Source of the DNA: Vibrio sp. UBA2441
Lineage (GTDB): Bacteria > Pseudomonadota > Gammaproteobacteria > Enterobacterales > Vibrionaceae
Direction of reading: 5' to 3'
Length of the DNA: 20,152 bases
Assembly (NCBI GenBank): GCA_002342685.1
Contig: DDQN01000097.1
Location: forward strand, 1-20,152
The notes below the pieces were generated by a model that searched no databases, was not told the origin of the DNA, and saw only the letters and a program-made list of their open reading frames with translations. The position numbers and the translations under genes are program-made. Numbering within the stretch: position 1 is the stretch's first letter; each line of letters starts with the position of its first letter. Shown one piece after another: positions 7,476 to 14,340 of this stretch.

Positions 7476-7973
7476 CTATTCAGCCTGCTCGGTTTTTAAC
7501 AGCTTATTGAACAATGTGCGACGTGCTTGATCTTCTATTTGCAGCTCCGTTGTCGGAATGGCGGTGACCAATCGACGAATATTCTCTGCGAACTTGATTC
7601 CTGCTTGCTGACTATGAATGTCATTAACAGGAGAGCGTAACGAGCACGAAAGGTAGGTACCTAATTTTTCATGCCCACCTACAAAAAAGGTATATTCTCC
7701 CGATGGAAGCTTCAGGCCAAATTTATCGCCAACGGTAAACGACTGCCAATGACGTTCTGGTCCAGCTAACAGTAAGAGACTTAATGTCCATGGTGTAAGT
7801 AATACGCCCAACCAGTCTCCCTCGTGTAATGCAAATCCTACGGTTTCTACGGATAAATTTTCATTGATAAAAGGCAAGTCTGCCATTTCAGTGTGATGGA
7901 TAGTGGTAAAAACTTGTTGGATAAGTTCGCTTGGGTCATTAATAAAGTTCTGTGGCACGTTTAAAGTCTCCAT
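7476..7973 (-). CDS. hybE: HybE/HupJ-type [NiFe] hydrogenase assembly chaperone
   Basis: HybE is a cytoplasmic chaperone that binds the Tat signal of the HybO small subunit precursor and holds back export until the large subunit is mature. The 165-residue protein aligns along its whole length with E. coli HybE (162 residues). Matching stretches include MADLPF near residue 30, GDWLGVLLTPW, LLLLAGPERHW, GLKLPSGEYTF and YLSCSLRSP. The start METLN is supported because the distance to the MADLPF motif is that of E. coli. It overlaps the end of the upstream HupF-like gene by 35 nt, an unusually long overlap. HybE is homologous to part of rhizobial HupJ, which fits the HupF-like and HupK-like genes on either side. 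Confidence 0.92.
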   Translation of the reverse strand: METLNVPQNFINDPSELIQQVFTTIHHTEMADLPFINENLSVETVGFALHEGDWLGVLLTPWTLSLLLLAGPERHWQSFTVGDKFGLKLPSGEYTFFVGGHEKLGTYLSCSLRSPVNDIHSQQAGIKFAENIRRLVTAIPTTELQIEDQARRTLFNKLLKTEQAE

Positions 7974-8193
7974 TTTCTAGGGCCTTTATGAGTTCAATGG
8001 CCTTGAGAGCCGCGTCGGTATCCATTTTTTCTATGGCAAAACCACCCACTTGAATGAGTAGATAGTCACCAATGTGAACCTCTTGTTCCATCATCATTAA
8101 ATTGACCGTTTGCTGGCCGTGCTTAGATTTTACCACCGCGGTAAAACCACCTTCGGGCAGTTCTATGACTTGTGATGGAACACCTATACACAT
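7939..8193 (-). CDS. hupF: HupF/HoxL/HybG-type HypC paralogue
   Basis: An 84-residue member of the HypC family with the conserved N-terminus MCIGVP and thus the essential Cys2. It is the second HypC-type gene in the operon. At the position where HypC has VHVGFA, this protein has IQVGGFA, so the conserved His is Gln (residue 48). That suggests a role different from canonical HypC, perhaps holding or protecting the large subunit as proposed for HupF/HoxL. It sits between hybD and hybE as in hupDF-type operons. It overlaps the hybD stop by 10 nt and the hybE start by 35 nt. HybG, the E. coli hydrogenase-2 chaperone, is the other possible name; the neighbouring HupK-like gene favours HupF/HoxL. 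Confidence 0.82.
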   Translation of the reverse strand: MCIGVPSQVIELPEGGFTAVVKSKHGQQTVNLMMMEQEVHIGDYLLIQVGGFAIEKMDTDAALKAIELIKALENGDFKRATELY

Positions 8194-8678
8194 GTTTCTG
8201 TTTCTCTCTTTTTCAAAGTGACGCCAATGTTAGTCAGGTATCGGATCACTTGGTCTTTCATGACTGGCATCGCGCTAGCCACTATGTTGGTCATTGTTAG
8301 TCCTGGTTCTACGGAACTGGGTACAATACCAACTAGAAAGATATTTTCCGGTGACTCTCCGGTGAGTTTTAATGCACCTAATAGGTCTGAGATACCTAAC
8401 TGATGAGGCGATACTTTATTATTGAATAGAGCAGGTACTTCATCATCTTTGAGAATGACAACGGTTCCGACTTCGTCACCAGTTAATACAGCGTCTACGA
8501 TGATTATGTATTCTCTGCTGGCGATATAGTCCAGCAGTTCCATGCCAGCTGTGCCGCCATCGACCAGATCTACTCCTTCTGGAAAGATATATTCTTTCTC
8601 TAACTGATTAACTAGGTGTACACCTACGGATTCATCACTCAACAATAAATTTCCGACACCTAATACAAGAATATTCAC
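8184..8678 (-). CDS. hybD: Hydrogenase maturation endopeptidase HybD
   Basis: HybD cuts the C-terminal tail from the nickel-loaded HybC precursor. I choose the GTG at 8678: it follows a strong ribosome binding site (GAGGGGG), it starts the protein with the family pattern MNILVLGVGN, and it gives 164 residues, the length of E. coli HybD. A longer reading frame from 8843 would add 55 residues of no family likeness and would run into hybC. The nickel-sensing residues of the family are present as Glu16, Asp62 and His92. VDGGTAGMELLDYI and LVGIVP are further family blocks. It overlaps the HupF-like gene by 10 nt. The gap of 95 nt to hybC holds a stem-loop described separately. Confidence 0.95.
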   Translation of the reverse strand: MNILVLGVGNLLLSDESVGVHLVNQLEKEYIFPEGVDLVDGGTAGMELLDYIASREYIIIVDAVLTGDEVGTVVILKDDEVPALFNNKVSPHQLGISDLLGALKLTGESPENIFLVGIVPSSVEPGLTMTNIVASAMPVMKDQVIRYLTNIGVTLKKRETETCV

Positions 8679-8722
8679 TGAAACCCCCTCTACGACATAT
8701 TCGGGAAACGTTAATCGAGTAT

Positions 8723-8750
8723 GCTGGTGGCATGTCAGGTCGCCACCAGC
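8723..8750 (-). promoter_or_regulatory. Intercistronic stem-loop between hybC and hybD
   Basis: A perfect 9-bp GC-rich stem (GCTGGTGGC and its complement GCCACCAGC) with a 10-nt loop lies 23 nt after the hybC stop and 44 nt before the hybD start. No U-run follows on either strand, so it is not a normal intrinsic terminator. A stem at this place can protect the 3' end of the structural-gene mRNA and help to make more structural than accessory protein. The structure is seen in the sequence; the role is inferred. Confidence 0.75.
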
Positions 8751-8773
8751 GGTTTGGTTGTAACGTTTGTTAT

Positions 8774-10474
8774 TTAAAGTACTTTTATTTTGGTGATGTC
8801 TTTTCCACGTGTATCTACGATATGTACTGCACAAGACATACATGGGTCGAACGAGTGGATGGTTCGAATCACTTCTAACGGATTCTCAGGGTCGGCAACA
8901 GGAGTTCCTATTAAGGAATGTTCATAGGGGCCAAGATCATCGTTGCTGTTTCTCGGTCCAGAGTTCCATGTTGACGGAACAACAGCCTGATAGTTTTCGA
9001 TTTTTCCGTCCTGTATGACTATCCAATGAGATAGGAGGCCACGTGGTGCTTCATGGAACCCAACGCCCTTTACCATCCCGTATGGGAAGTACGGTTTCAC
9101 ATAGGTTGTAGTATCACCGTTAGCGATATTATCGATCAGTGCTTGCCACTCTTGGTTAAGAATATCTTTAAGAACGGCACACCTAACCGCTCGGGTGGCA
9201 TGACGACCCAAGGTAGAGTGAAGGTGTTTTATCTCCGGTTTAATATTGGTTAATGCTTCGAAGGTACCCAATACATGGTTAAGGTGTTTTGTGGTCAGTT
9301 CATCACCCGCGGCAACGGCACAGAGTACCTGAGCCAGAGGCCCTACTTGAACTGCCTTGCCATAGAAGGTTGGTGATTTTACCCATGAGTATTTACCATC
9401 ATCTTCAAAACCAGTGTAGTTTGGATCTGTTTTCCCTTCCCAGGGGTGGAATGGCCCTTCCTCTTGATACCATGAGTGCTTACTGCTTTCGGCAACGCCG
9501 TCAATAAGATAAGGGTCTTTATGGCTGGTGATGGGTTTAAACGTAGAAAGATCGCCGTTTTCAATATAACCGCCAGGCATTAAGAAACTTCCGCCTTTGC
9601 CATCGGTCGGTAAGTCAGGTACAGAGATATAATTTGTTACCCCTTCGCCTATTGATAGCCATTCAGGGTAATTAGCAGCAACAATGGCTACATCAATTTT
9701 ATAAACCTGTTCAATGAACTCATCCAGTTGGTCAATGAATGACTTGATGTACATTAAACGTTCATGGTTAAGTACACCCGGAGAGTCGAGATTAATTGGG
9801 TTTGCCACACCACCTACAGCCAGGTTCTGAATATGTGGAGTTTTACCGCCGAGAATAGCGACGATACGGTTGGCGTTTCTCTGATATTCAAGGGCTTGTA
9901 AATAGTGCGCGACGGCAATTAAGTTCACTTCTGGAGAGAGTTTCATCTCTTTGTGTCCCCAGTAGCCGTTGGCAAAAATGCCCAGCTGTCCACTGTCTAC
10001 TAAGCCCTGAAGCTTATCTTTCACTTTTTGAAATTCTGCTGCGGAGTTCAGTGACCATGTTGACAACGGTGCGCAGATTGCTTCACATTGCACAGGGTCC
10101 GCAGAAAGTGCTGATACGACATCAACCCAGTCAAGAGCAGAGAGTTGATAGAAGTGAACCACGTTATCGTGAATACCGTGTGCCGCTACTATCATATTCC
10201 GGATATGTTGTGCGTTTACCGGAATATCTAAATCCAGTGCACTTTCGACAGATCGGACAGAGGCTATCGCGTGCACCGTAGTACATACACCACAAATACG
10301 CTGGGTAAAAACCCAGGCATCACGCGGGTCCTGGCCTTTTAGTATCTCTTCCATACCACGCCACATGGTTCCTGAAGACCAGGCGTTAGTGACTTTTCCA
10401 TCTTCAATTTCGCAATCGATACGCAAGTGGCCTTCGATGCGGGTAATCGGATCAATAGTAATGCGTTGACTCAT
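8774..10474 (-). CDS. hybC: [NiFe] hydrogenase large subunit HybC
   Basis: This is the catalytic subunit that carries the nickel-iron centre and splits H2 on the periplasmic face. The 566-residue protein is very close to E. coli HybC (567). The first ligand pair is RICGVC (Cys61, Cys64), and the second is DPCMSCAVH (Cys545, Cys548, His551). HybD should cut after His551 and release 15 residues (IVDTRGKDITKIKVL). The gene has no signal peptide; the subunit is carried through the Tat system by HybO. It begins 32 nt after hybB with a clear ribosome binding site (AAAGGGA). All active-site ligands are present, so an active enzyme is expected. Confidence 0.98.
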   Translation of the reverse strand: MSQRITIDPITRIEGHLRIDCEIEDGKVTNAWSSGTMWRGMEEILKGQDPRDAWVFTQRICGVCTTVHAIASVRSVESALDLDIPVNAQHIRNMIVAAHGIHDNVVHFYQLSALDWVDVVSALSADPVQCEAICAPLSTWSLNSAAEFQKVKDKLQGLVDSGQLGIFANGYWGHKEMKLSPEVNLIAVAHYLQALEYQRNANRIVAILGGKTPHIQNLAVGGVANPINLDSPGVLNHERLMYIKSFIDQLDEFIEQVYKIDVAIVAANYPEWLSIGEGVTNYISVPDLPTDGKGGSFLMPGGYIENGDLSTFKPITSHKDPYLIDGVAESSKHSWYQEEGPFHPWEGKTDPNYTGFEDDGKYSWVKSPTFYGKAVQVGPLAQVLCAVAAGDELTTKHLNHVLGTFEALTNIKPEIKHLHSTLGRHATRAVRCAVLKDILNQEWQALIDNIANGDTTTYVKPYFPYGMVKGVGFHEAPRGLLSHWIVIQDGKIENYQAVVPSTWNSGPRNSNDDLGPYEHSLIGTPVADPENPLEVIRTIHSFDPCMSCAVHIVDTRGKDITKIKVL

Positions 10475-10506
10475 TTTGATATCCCTTTAGTTTATTCTTA
10501 TGCCAC

Positions 10507-11676
10507 TCAGGCTTTTTTATGAATACGGTTAGTCGTCGCGACACCCGGTAATATCGGAAGTAGCTTGATAATAACGATGTAACCCACAACCTCGATGGCG
10601 ACTAGGCCAAATGAGAGTAATATCTCTTCAATTGAGGGGAAGTAGTTGTAACCATCTCCGGGGTTGTAAGCCACAATGGCCATATCGACACGATACATAG
10701 CGGCACCGATGAGCAAGCTGGTCGCTGCAGCAAATAGCCAGGGGGCGCTGTTATGAATGCGTTTCAACAGCAACACTGGCCACAACATGAGGAAGTTTTC
10801 AATCCAGAACAATATGGAATAGAGGTCGCCGGCGAAAACGTAGTCCCATTTATCATTCAGGTTGATGGCATGAAATCGAATAACGATAAACATACCAACC
10901 AGTATCTGAACAAATGAGATTAACTTGTTAAATAGTGGACGTTCATCTGGCAATCTGCCCTTCATTCCTGCAGCTACCAAAGCGCCTTCAAAGACAACGA
11001 TGGAGAAGCCCATAATTAATGCGCCGATCAAGGAGAACAGAGGCAGGAACTCATAGCTTTGCCACAATGGATGAATCTTATGTCCGGCAGACAAGAACAG
11101 CGAGCCCATTGAAGATTGATGCATCGCGGGTAGCAGTGCACCCAAGGCGATAACCCCAAATAATATTTTATTCAGTACCTTCAAGGGTATCTTAAGCCCC
11201 ATCTTCTCCAACAATGCTGGCGCAAACTCAACCACCAGGACAAACATATAGATGGTCATACATATGGCAGTTTCAAACAGCACCGAGTTGGTATTAAAAT
11301 AGCCCGGAATATAAAAGTAAGGCAGGTTCCACCAGCGACCGATATCCATCATTATAGACAGACCACCAAGCGCATAACCAAATAAGCTGGCTAACAGAGC
11401 CGGACGAACGAGAGGGTGGTATTCTCCTTTATTAAAAATATACACAGCCCAGGCGAGTGCCCATCCCCCGCAGGCAAAACCAGTGCCTACCAGTAGGTCG
11501 AAACCGATCCATATCCCCCATGGATATCCGCCATTTAAGTTGGTTACCGGTCCTAACCCTAGCACCAGTCGTTTTCCTATCACAACGACACAGACTATGG
11601 CAAAAAATCCAAAGAACAGAACTGGCCAAGTAAACAGACGACCCCCCAAAGGTTTTACATCAGAATGATCATTCAT
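10507..11676 (-). CDS. hybB: HybB, NrfD-type membrane subunit of the hydrogenase
   Basis: HybB is the integral membrane partner that links the hydrogenase to the quinone pool. The 389-residue protein is highly hydrophobic, with about ten membrane segments typical of the NrfD/PsrC family. E. coli HybB has 392 residues. I start it at the ATG at 11676 (MNDHSDVKPLGG), which has the ribosome binding site AAGGAAG and overlaps the hybA stop by 8 nt. The longer open frame back to 11781 would run 113 nt into hybA and adds residues without family likeness. Charged or polar residues inside the membrane segments, such as the Glu in FEGALVAAG, are candidates for quinone or proton handling, by inference from the family. 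Confidence 0.95.
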   Translation of the reverse strand: MNDHSDVKPLGGRLFTWPVLFFGFFAIVCVVVIGKRLVLGLGPVTNLNGGYPWGIWIGFDLLVGTGFACGGWALAWAVYIFNKGEYHPLVRPALLASLFGYALGGLSIMMDIGRWWNLPYFYIPGYFNTNSVLFETAICMTIYMFVLVVEFAPALLEKMGLKIPLKVLNKILFGVIALGALLPAMHQSSMGSLFLSAGHKIHPLWQSYEFLPLFSLIGALIMGFSIVVFEGALVAAGMKGRLPDERPLFNKLISFVQILVGMFIVIRFHAINLNDKWDYVFAGDLYSILFWIENFLMLWPVLLLKRIHNSAPWLFAAATSLLIGAAMYRVDMAIVAYNPGDGYNYFPSIEEILLSFGLVAIEVVGYIVIIKLLPILPGVATTNRIHKKA

Positions 11677-12676
11677 GATTATCTTCCTTATTTTTTGATG
11701 CTGACTTTTCATCAGACTTAGGGTCATCAATGGAGTACATGTTCTTGCGAGTCGCGTACATAAGCCCCATAAAGGCGGCAAATGGCAGCATCATTCCTTG
11801 ATACAAGGTGTGCTGTACTGTTTCAGAACGGGCACCATAAGATTTGGATGGCATGTCTGGTAGATCGAGTTTTTCATGGGGCAAGCCCGTTAAAACAAGT
11901 ACCTGAGTGCCGCCACCTTCGGTTTCACCATAAACGTGAGGATGATAATTGGGGATGGCTTTTTCATGCTCAAGACCAGCGTCTATACGTTCTCTTGGGT
12001 ACTTATATTCAACCCCTTGTTTTAGTTCTAAGCGTTTTTTGGCTTCAGCGAGAAGTTCTTCACGTTGACCATAAATAATCGCACCAGTAGGGCAAACCTC
12101 AACACAACCTGGCAGAAGGCCATTATCAATGCGTTCTACGCCTTTCTGGTTACAAAACTGACATTTCTGCAGTTGACCAAATGGGTCATGATATTCATAT
12201 TTTGGAATATTGTAGGGACATGCAACCATGCAATATCGACAACCTGTACAAACATCCGGGTTATTGGTCACAATGCCTGTTACGGGATCTTTCTGCATTG
12301 CGGATACTGGACAAACAGAAACACAGTTGGGGTCCACACAATGCATACACTGTCGCTTGATGTAGGAAAATCCATTGAATTCACTGTCTTTCTGAGTCCC
12401 ATCGCCACTGGTGTATTTTCGAATAACATTGAGAGCATAAGGTGACAAATGGCTGTTTTGTTCCCATTGAGGATCACCATTTGGATTAGGTTCCATATGA
12501 TTGACGTCTTTACATTTTACAACGCAAGCCTGGCAACCAATACAAAGTGTTGCATCATAAAGCATACCTATGGCTTCGGACGGGGGAAGAAGCGGTTCCC
12601 TTGCAGCAGAAGGGCTACTGGTAGTTGCAATCACAGCCCCTGTTGCAGATAGCTTCAAAAAGTCACGTCGGTCCAT
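11669..12676 (-). CDS. hybA: HybA, periplasmic four-cluster ferredoxin subunit
   Basis: HybA carries electrons from the hydrogenase small subunit to the membrane protein HybB. The 335-residue protein starts with a twin-arginine signal (MDRRDFLK) that directs folded, cofactor-loaded export. Four iron-sulfur cluster motifs are visible: Cys 45/48/51/55, Cys 110/113/118/122, Cys 143/146/149/153 and Cys 172/175/191/195. A hydrophobic stretch at about 291-308 (YQGMMLPFAAFMGLMY) probably anchors the C-terminus in the membrane, as in E. coli HybA. The tail after it is highly charged. The start overlaps the hybO stop by one base (TAATG), so the two are coupled. Nothing is missing compared with the family. 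Confidence 0.97.
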   Translation of the reverse strand: MDRRDFLKLSATGAVIATTSSPSAAREPLLPPSEAIGMLYDATLCIGCQACVVKCKDVNHMEPNPNGDPQWEQNSHLSPYALNVIRKYTSGDGTQKDSEFNGFSYIKRQCMHCVDPNCVSVCPVSAMQKDPVTGIVTNNPDVCTGCRYCMVACPYNIPKYEYHDPFGQLQKCQFCNQKGVERIDNGLLPGCVEVCPTGAIIYGQREELLAEAKKRLELKQGVEYKYPRERIDAGLEHEKAIPNYHPHVYGETEGGGTQVLVLTGLPHEKLDLPDMPSKSYGARSETVQHTLYQGMMLPFAAFMGLMYATRKNMYSIDDPKSDEKSASKNKEDNHE

Positions 12677-13806
12677 TACGCCTCCTCGTTACTTTCTGAT
12701 GAATTTTCCTTTACTTTGTGTTGTCGGGTTAGCTCTCTGACGGTCATTACGCTGACACCAGCAGCCAAACCTGCGATGCCGCCAAGCAGTGCCGATGCAC
12801 TAGGAGAGGCGGATTCACCGACCTGAGTACCGACTTCAGGAAGTTGAGCTGGTGGTGTTGGCAGCCGAACATTGGATAATTGATGGATGCTCTTAGTAAA
12901 ACCTACATTTTCTTCATTGCAGCCAATACATGGATGACCTATGCCTACAGGCCAGATTCCACCACCTACATCGCAAAACTCTAATGTTGGACAATTACCA
13001 TAGGTTTCGGGTCCTTTACAACCGAGCTTATATAAACACCACCCTTGACGGTGGCCTTCATCACCAAATTCAACGGCAAAGCGACCCGCATCAAAGTGTG
13101 GTCTGCGTTCGCAGTTTTCATGAATTAACCGACCATAGGCAAATTTTGGTCTGCCTTTATCATCTAAAGCAGGCAGTTTGTTGTAGGTTAAAAGGTGTGC
13201 AACTGTGGCCAAGAAATTGTGTGGGTTTGGTGGACAACCCGGAATATTGACGATCGTTTTTCCAGGAAGAATATCTTGCAATGAGCGAGCATCGGTTGGA
13301 TTCACGCCTACAGAGGGTACTCCACCCCATGATGAGCACGATCCAATGGCGATAATTGCTGCTGCGTGTTCCGCAGCCTCCTGAATATGCTGCAAAATTG
13401 GTTTTCCAGCAACCATGCAGTAAATACCGCCATCTTTTACTGGAATAGAACCGTCAACGACCAGTACATACTGGCCTTTATATTTTTCTATTGCATTGTG
13501 TTTGTTCTGCTCCACCTGATGGCCAGCAGCCGCGGATAATACTTCGTGGTACTCAAGAGAAATCATATCTAAGATCAGGTTTTCTACCGTAGGGTGAGTA
13601 GATCGAAGCAAAGATTCAGTACAGCCAGTGCATTCCTGAGCGCCAATCCAGATAACCGGAGGGCGGCTTTTCTTGGTTAGTGCGTCAGCGACAGTTTGGG
13701 CCGCAGAAGCGTTATGGATTCCCATTGTGGCGGCTAAGCCAGTGCAAAACTTCATGAAGGAGCGTCGGGTTATGCCATTATTTTCCAGGATATTGTAGCC
13801 ATCCAT
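12676..13806 (-). CDS. hybO: [NiFe] hydrogenase small subunit HybO
   Basis: HybO is the iron-sulfur subunit that takes electrons from the nickel-iron centre; it is the first gene of the operon. The 376-residue protein has a twin-arginine signal (ITRRSFMKF, 12-20) cut near residue 35. The proximal cluster ligands are Cys59, Cys62, Cys157 and Cys191. The distal cluster is His229, Cys232, Cys257 and Cys263, and the medial one uses Cys272, Cys293 and Cys296. The segments CTGC and SWGG have Gly where oxygen-tolerant enzymes carry two extra Cys, so this looks like a standard oxygen-sensitive group 1 enzyme. A C-terminal membrane anchor (about 336-355) and a charged tail complete it. A strong ribosome binding site (AAGGAAGG) lies before the ATG. 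Confidence 0.97.
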   Translation of the reverse strand: MDGYNILENNGITRRSFMKFCTGLAATMGIHNASAAQTVADALTKKSRPPVIWIGAQECTGCTESLLRSTHPTVENLILDMISLEYHEVLSAAAGHQVEQNKHNAIEKYKGQYVLVVDGSIPVKDGGIYCMVAGKPILQHIQEAAEHAAAIIAIGSCSSWGGVPSVGVNPTDARSLQDILPGKTIVNIPGCPPNPHNFLATVAHLLTYNKLPALDDKGRPKFAYGRLIHENCERRPHFDAGRFAVEFGDEGHRQGWCLYKLGCKGPETYGNCPTLEFCDVGGGIWPVGIGHPCIGCNEENVGFTKSIHQLSNVRLPTPPAQLPEVGTQVGESASPSASALLGGIAGLAAGVSVMTVRELTRQHKVKENSSESNEEA

Positions 13807-14283
13807 ATCGGACCTTCCTTTTTAATATTTATTGTTAATAGACATATCAATCGCGAATAGGGCAAAAAGGTATATTAGTGCTAACTAATTTAATAACATC
13901 TAAAAACTTAACAGCTGGCTAACATTTGGAATTGATTTAGATCAAGTTGCTCAGATATACAAACAAGCACAAGGTAAAAATTTGCGCTACGTTCAACTTT
14001 ATATTTGGTGATAAAACAGTCAATAAGACCTTGTCTTTGCTGCGGGTAATGCGCTGTTCATTTTTCTTGTTATTTATCTCAGGCCTTTAAAATAAAGGTT
14101 TCTACCTCTTAATGGGTGTTGCGTCTACTACTAAATGTCTATTGGTCATTGACCTTAGTAAAGGTAAGGGCAAATAAAGAAAGAAAATAAACGGGACTTT
14201 TCACATTGTTACAAAATGAAAGGGTGGAATGCTCTGGTTAGTTAACAACAGTGCAACAGTGAAATGTTTTTATACAAAATAAA
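13807..14283. other. Intergenic region upstream of hybO; no gene seen
   Basis: This stretch of 477 bases separates hybO from the end of pssA. It is AT-rich and has no open frame with both a good start signal and useful length. It holds the FNR box at 13932-13945. It also has two partly overlapping inverted repeats at 14144-14165 (GGTCATTGACC and ACCTT-AGTA-AAGGT) and a weak 6-bp hairpin at 14084-14098. The hydrogenase operon promoter must lie here on the minus strand. I could not assign its -10 box with confidence. Confidence 0.7.
13932..13945 (-). promoter_or_regulatory. FNR-type operator upstream of the hydrogenase operon
   Basis: TTGATTTAGATCAA is a perfect match to the FNR consensus TTGAT-N4-ATCAA. 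It lies 126-139 nt before the hybO start. If FNR activates as a class II regulator centred at -41.5, transcription would begin near 13897 on the minus strand, leaving a leader of about 90 nt. The AT-rich sequence around 13904-13909 has only a poor -10 match. The site is palindromic, so it could also act on a plus-strand transcript, but no plus-strand gene follows. Confidence 0.82.
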
Positions 14284-14313
14284 ATAAAGCCTTCCAAAAT
14301 GGGAAGGCTTTAT
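14284..14313 (-). terminator. Intrinsic terminator of pssA
   Basis: A perfect 12-bp stem (ATAAAGCCTTCC and its complement) with a 6-nt loop lies 27 nt after the pssA stop. On the minus strand it runs into TTTATTTTATTTTG, a U-rich tail. It separates pssA from the hydrogenase operon, so the two are not one transcript. The plus strand has no such tail. Confidence 0.88.
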
Positions 14314-14340
14314 TAGAAGACTTGGTAAGTTAGTTTTAGC

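Noticed and set aside
8679..8843. N-terminal extension of hybD (55 extra residues from an ATG at 8843)
   Set aside because: It overlaps the hybC end, has no family likeness, and the GTG at 8678 has a strong ribosome binding site and gives the exact family length.
11677..11781. N-terminal extension of hybB
   Set aside because: It lies inside hybA and precedes the family start; the ATG at 11676 has a good ribosome binding site.
12065..12445. Plus-strand open frame of 126 codons
   Set aside because: It is the reverse strand of hybA, whose four cluster motifs are intact; the translation has no recognisable domain.
14084..14098. Hairpin CCTTTA-AAA-TAAAGG as a terminator
   Set aside because: Only 6 AT-rich pairs, a 3-nt loop and no proper U-run; unlikely to be stable.
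14112..14177. Plus-strand 21-codon open frame (MGVASTTK...)
   Set aside because: No ribosome binding site, no context and too short to judge.
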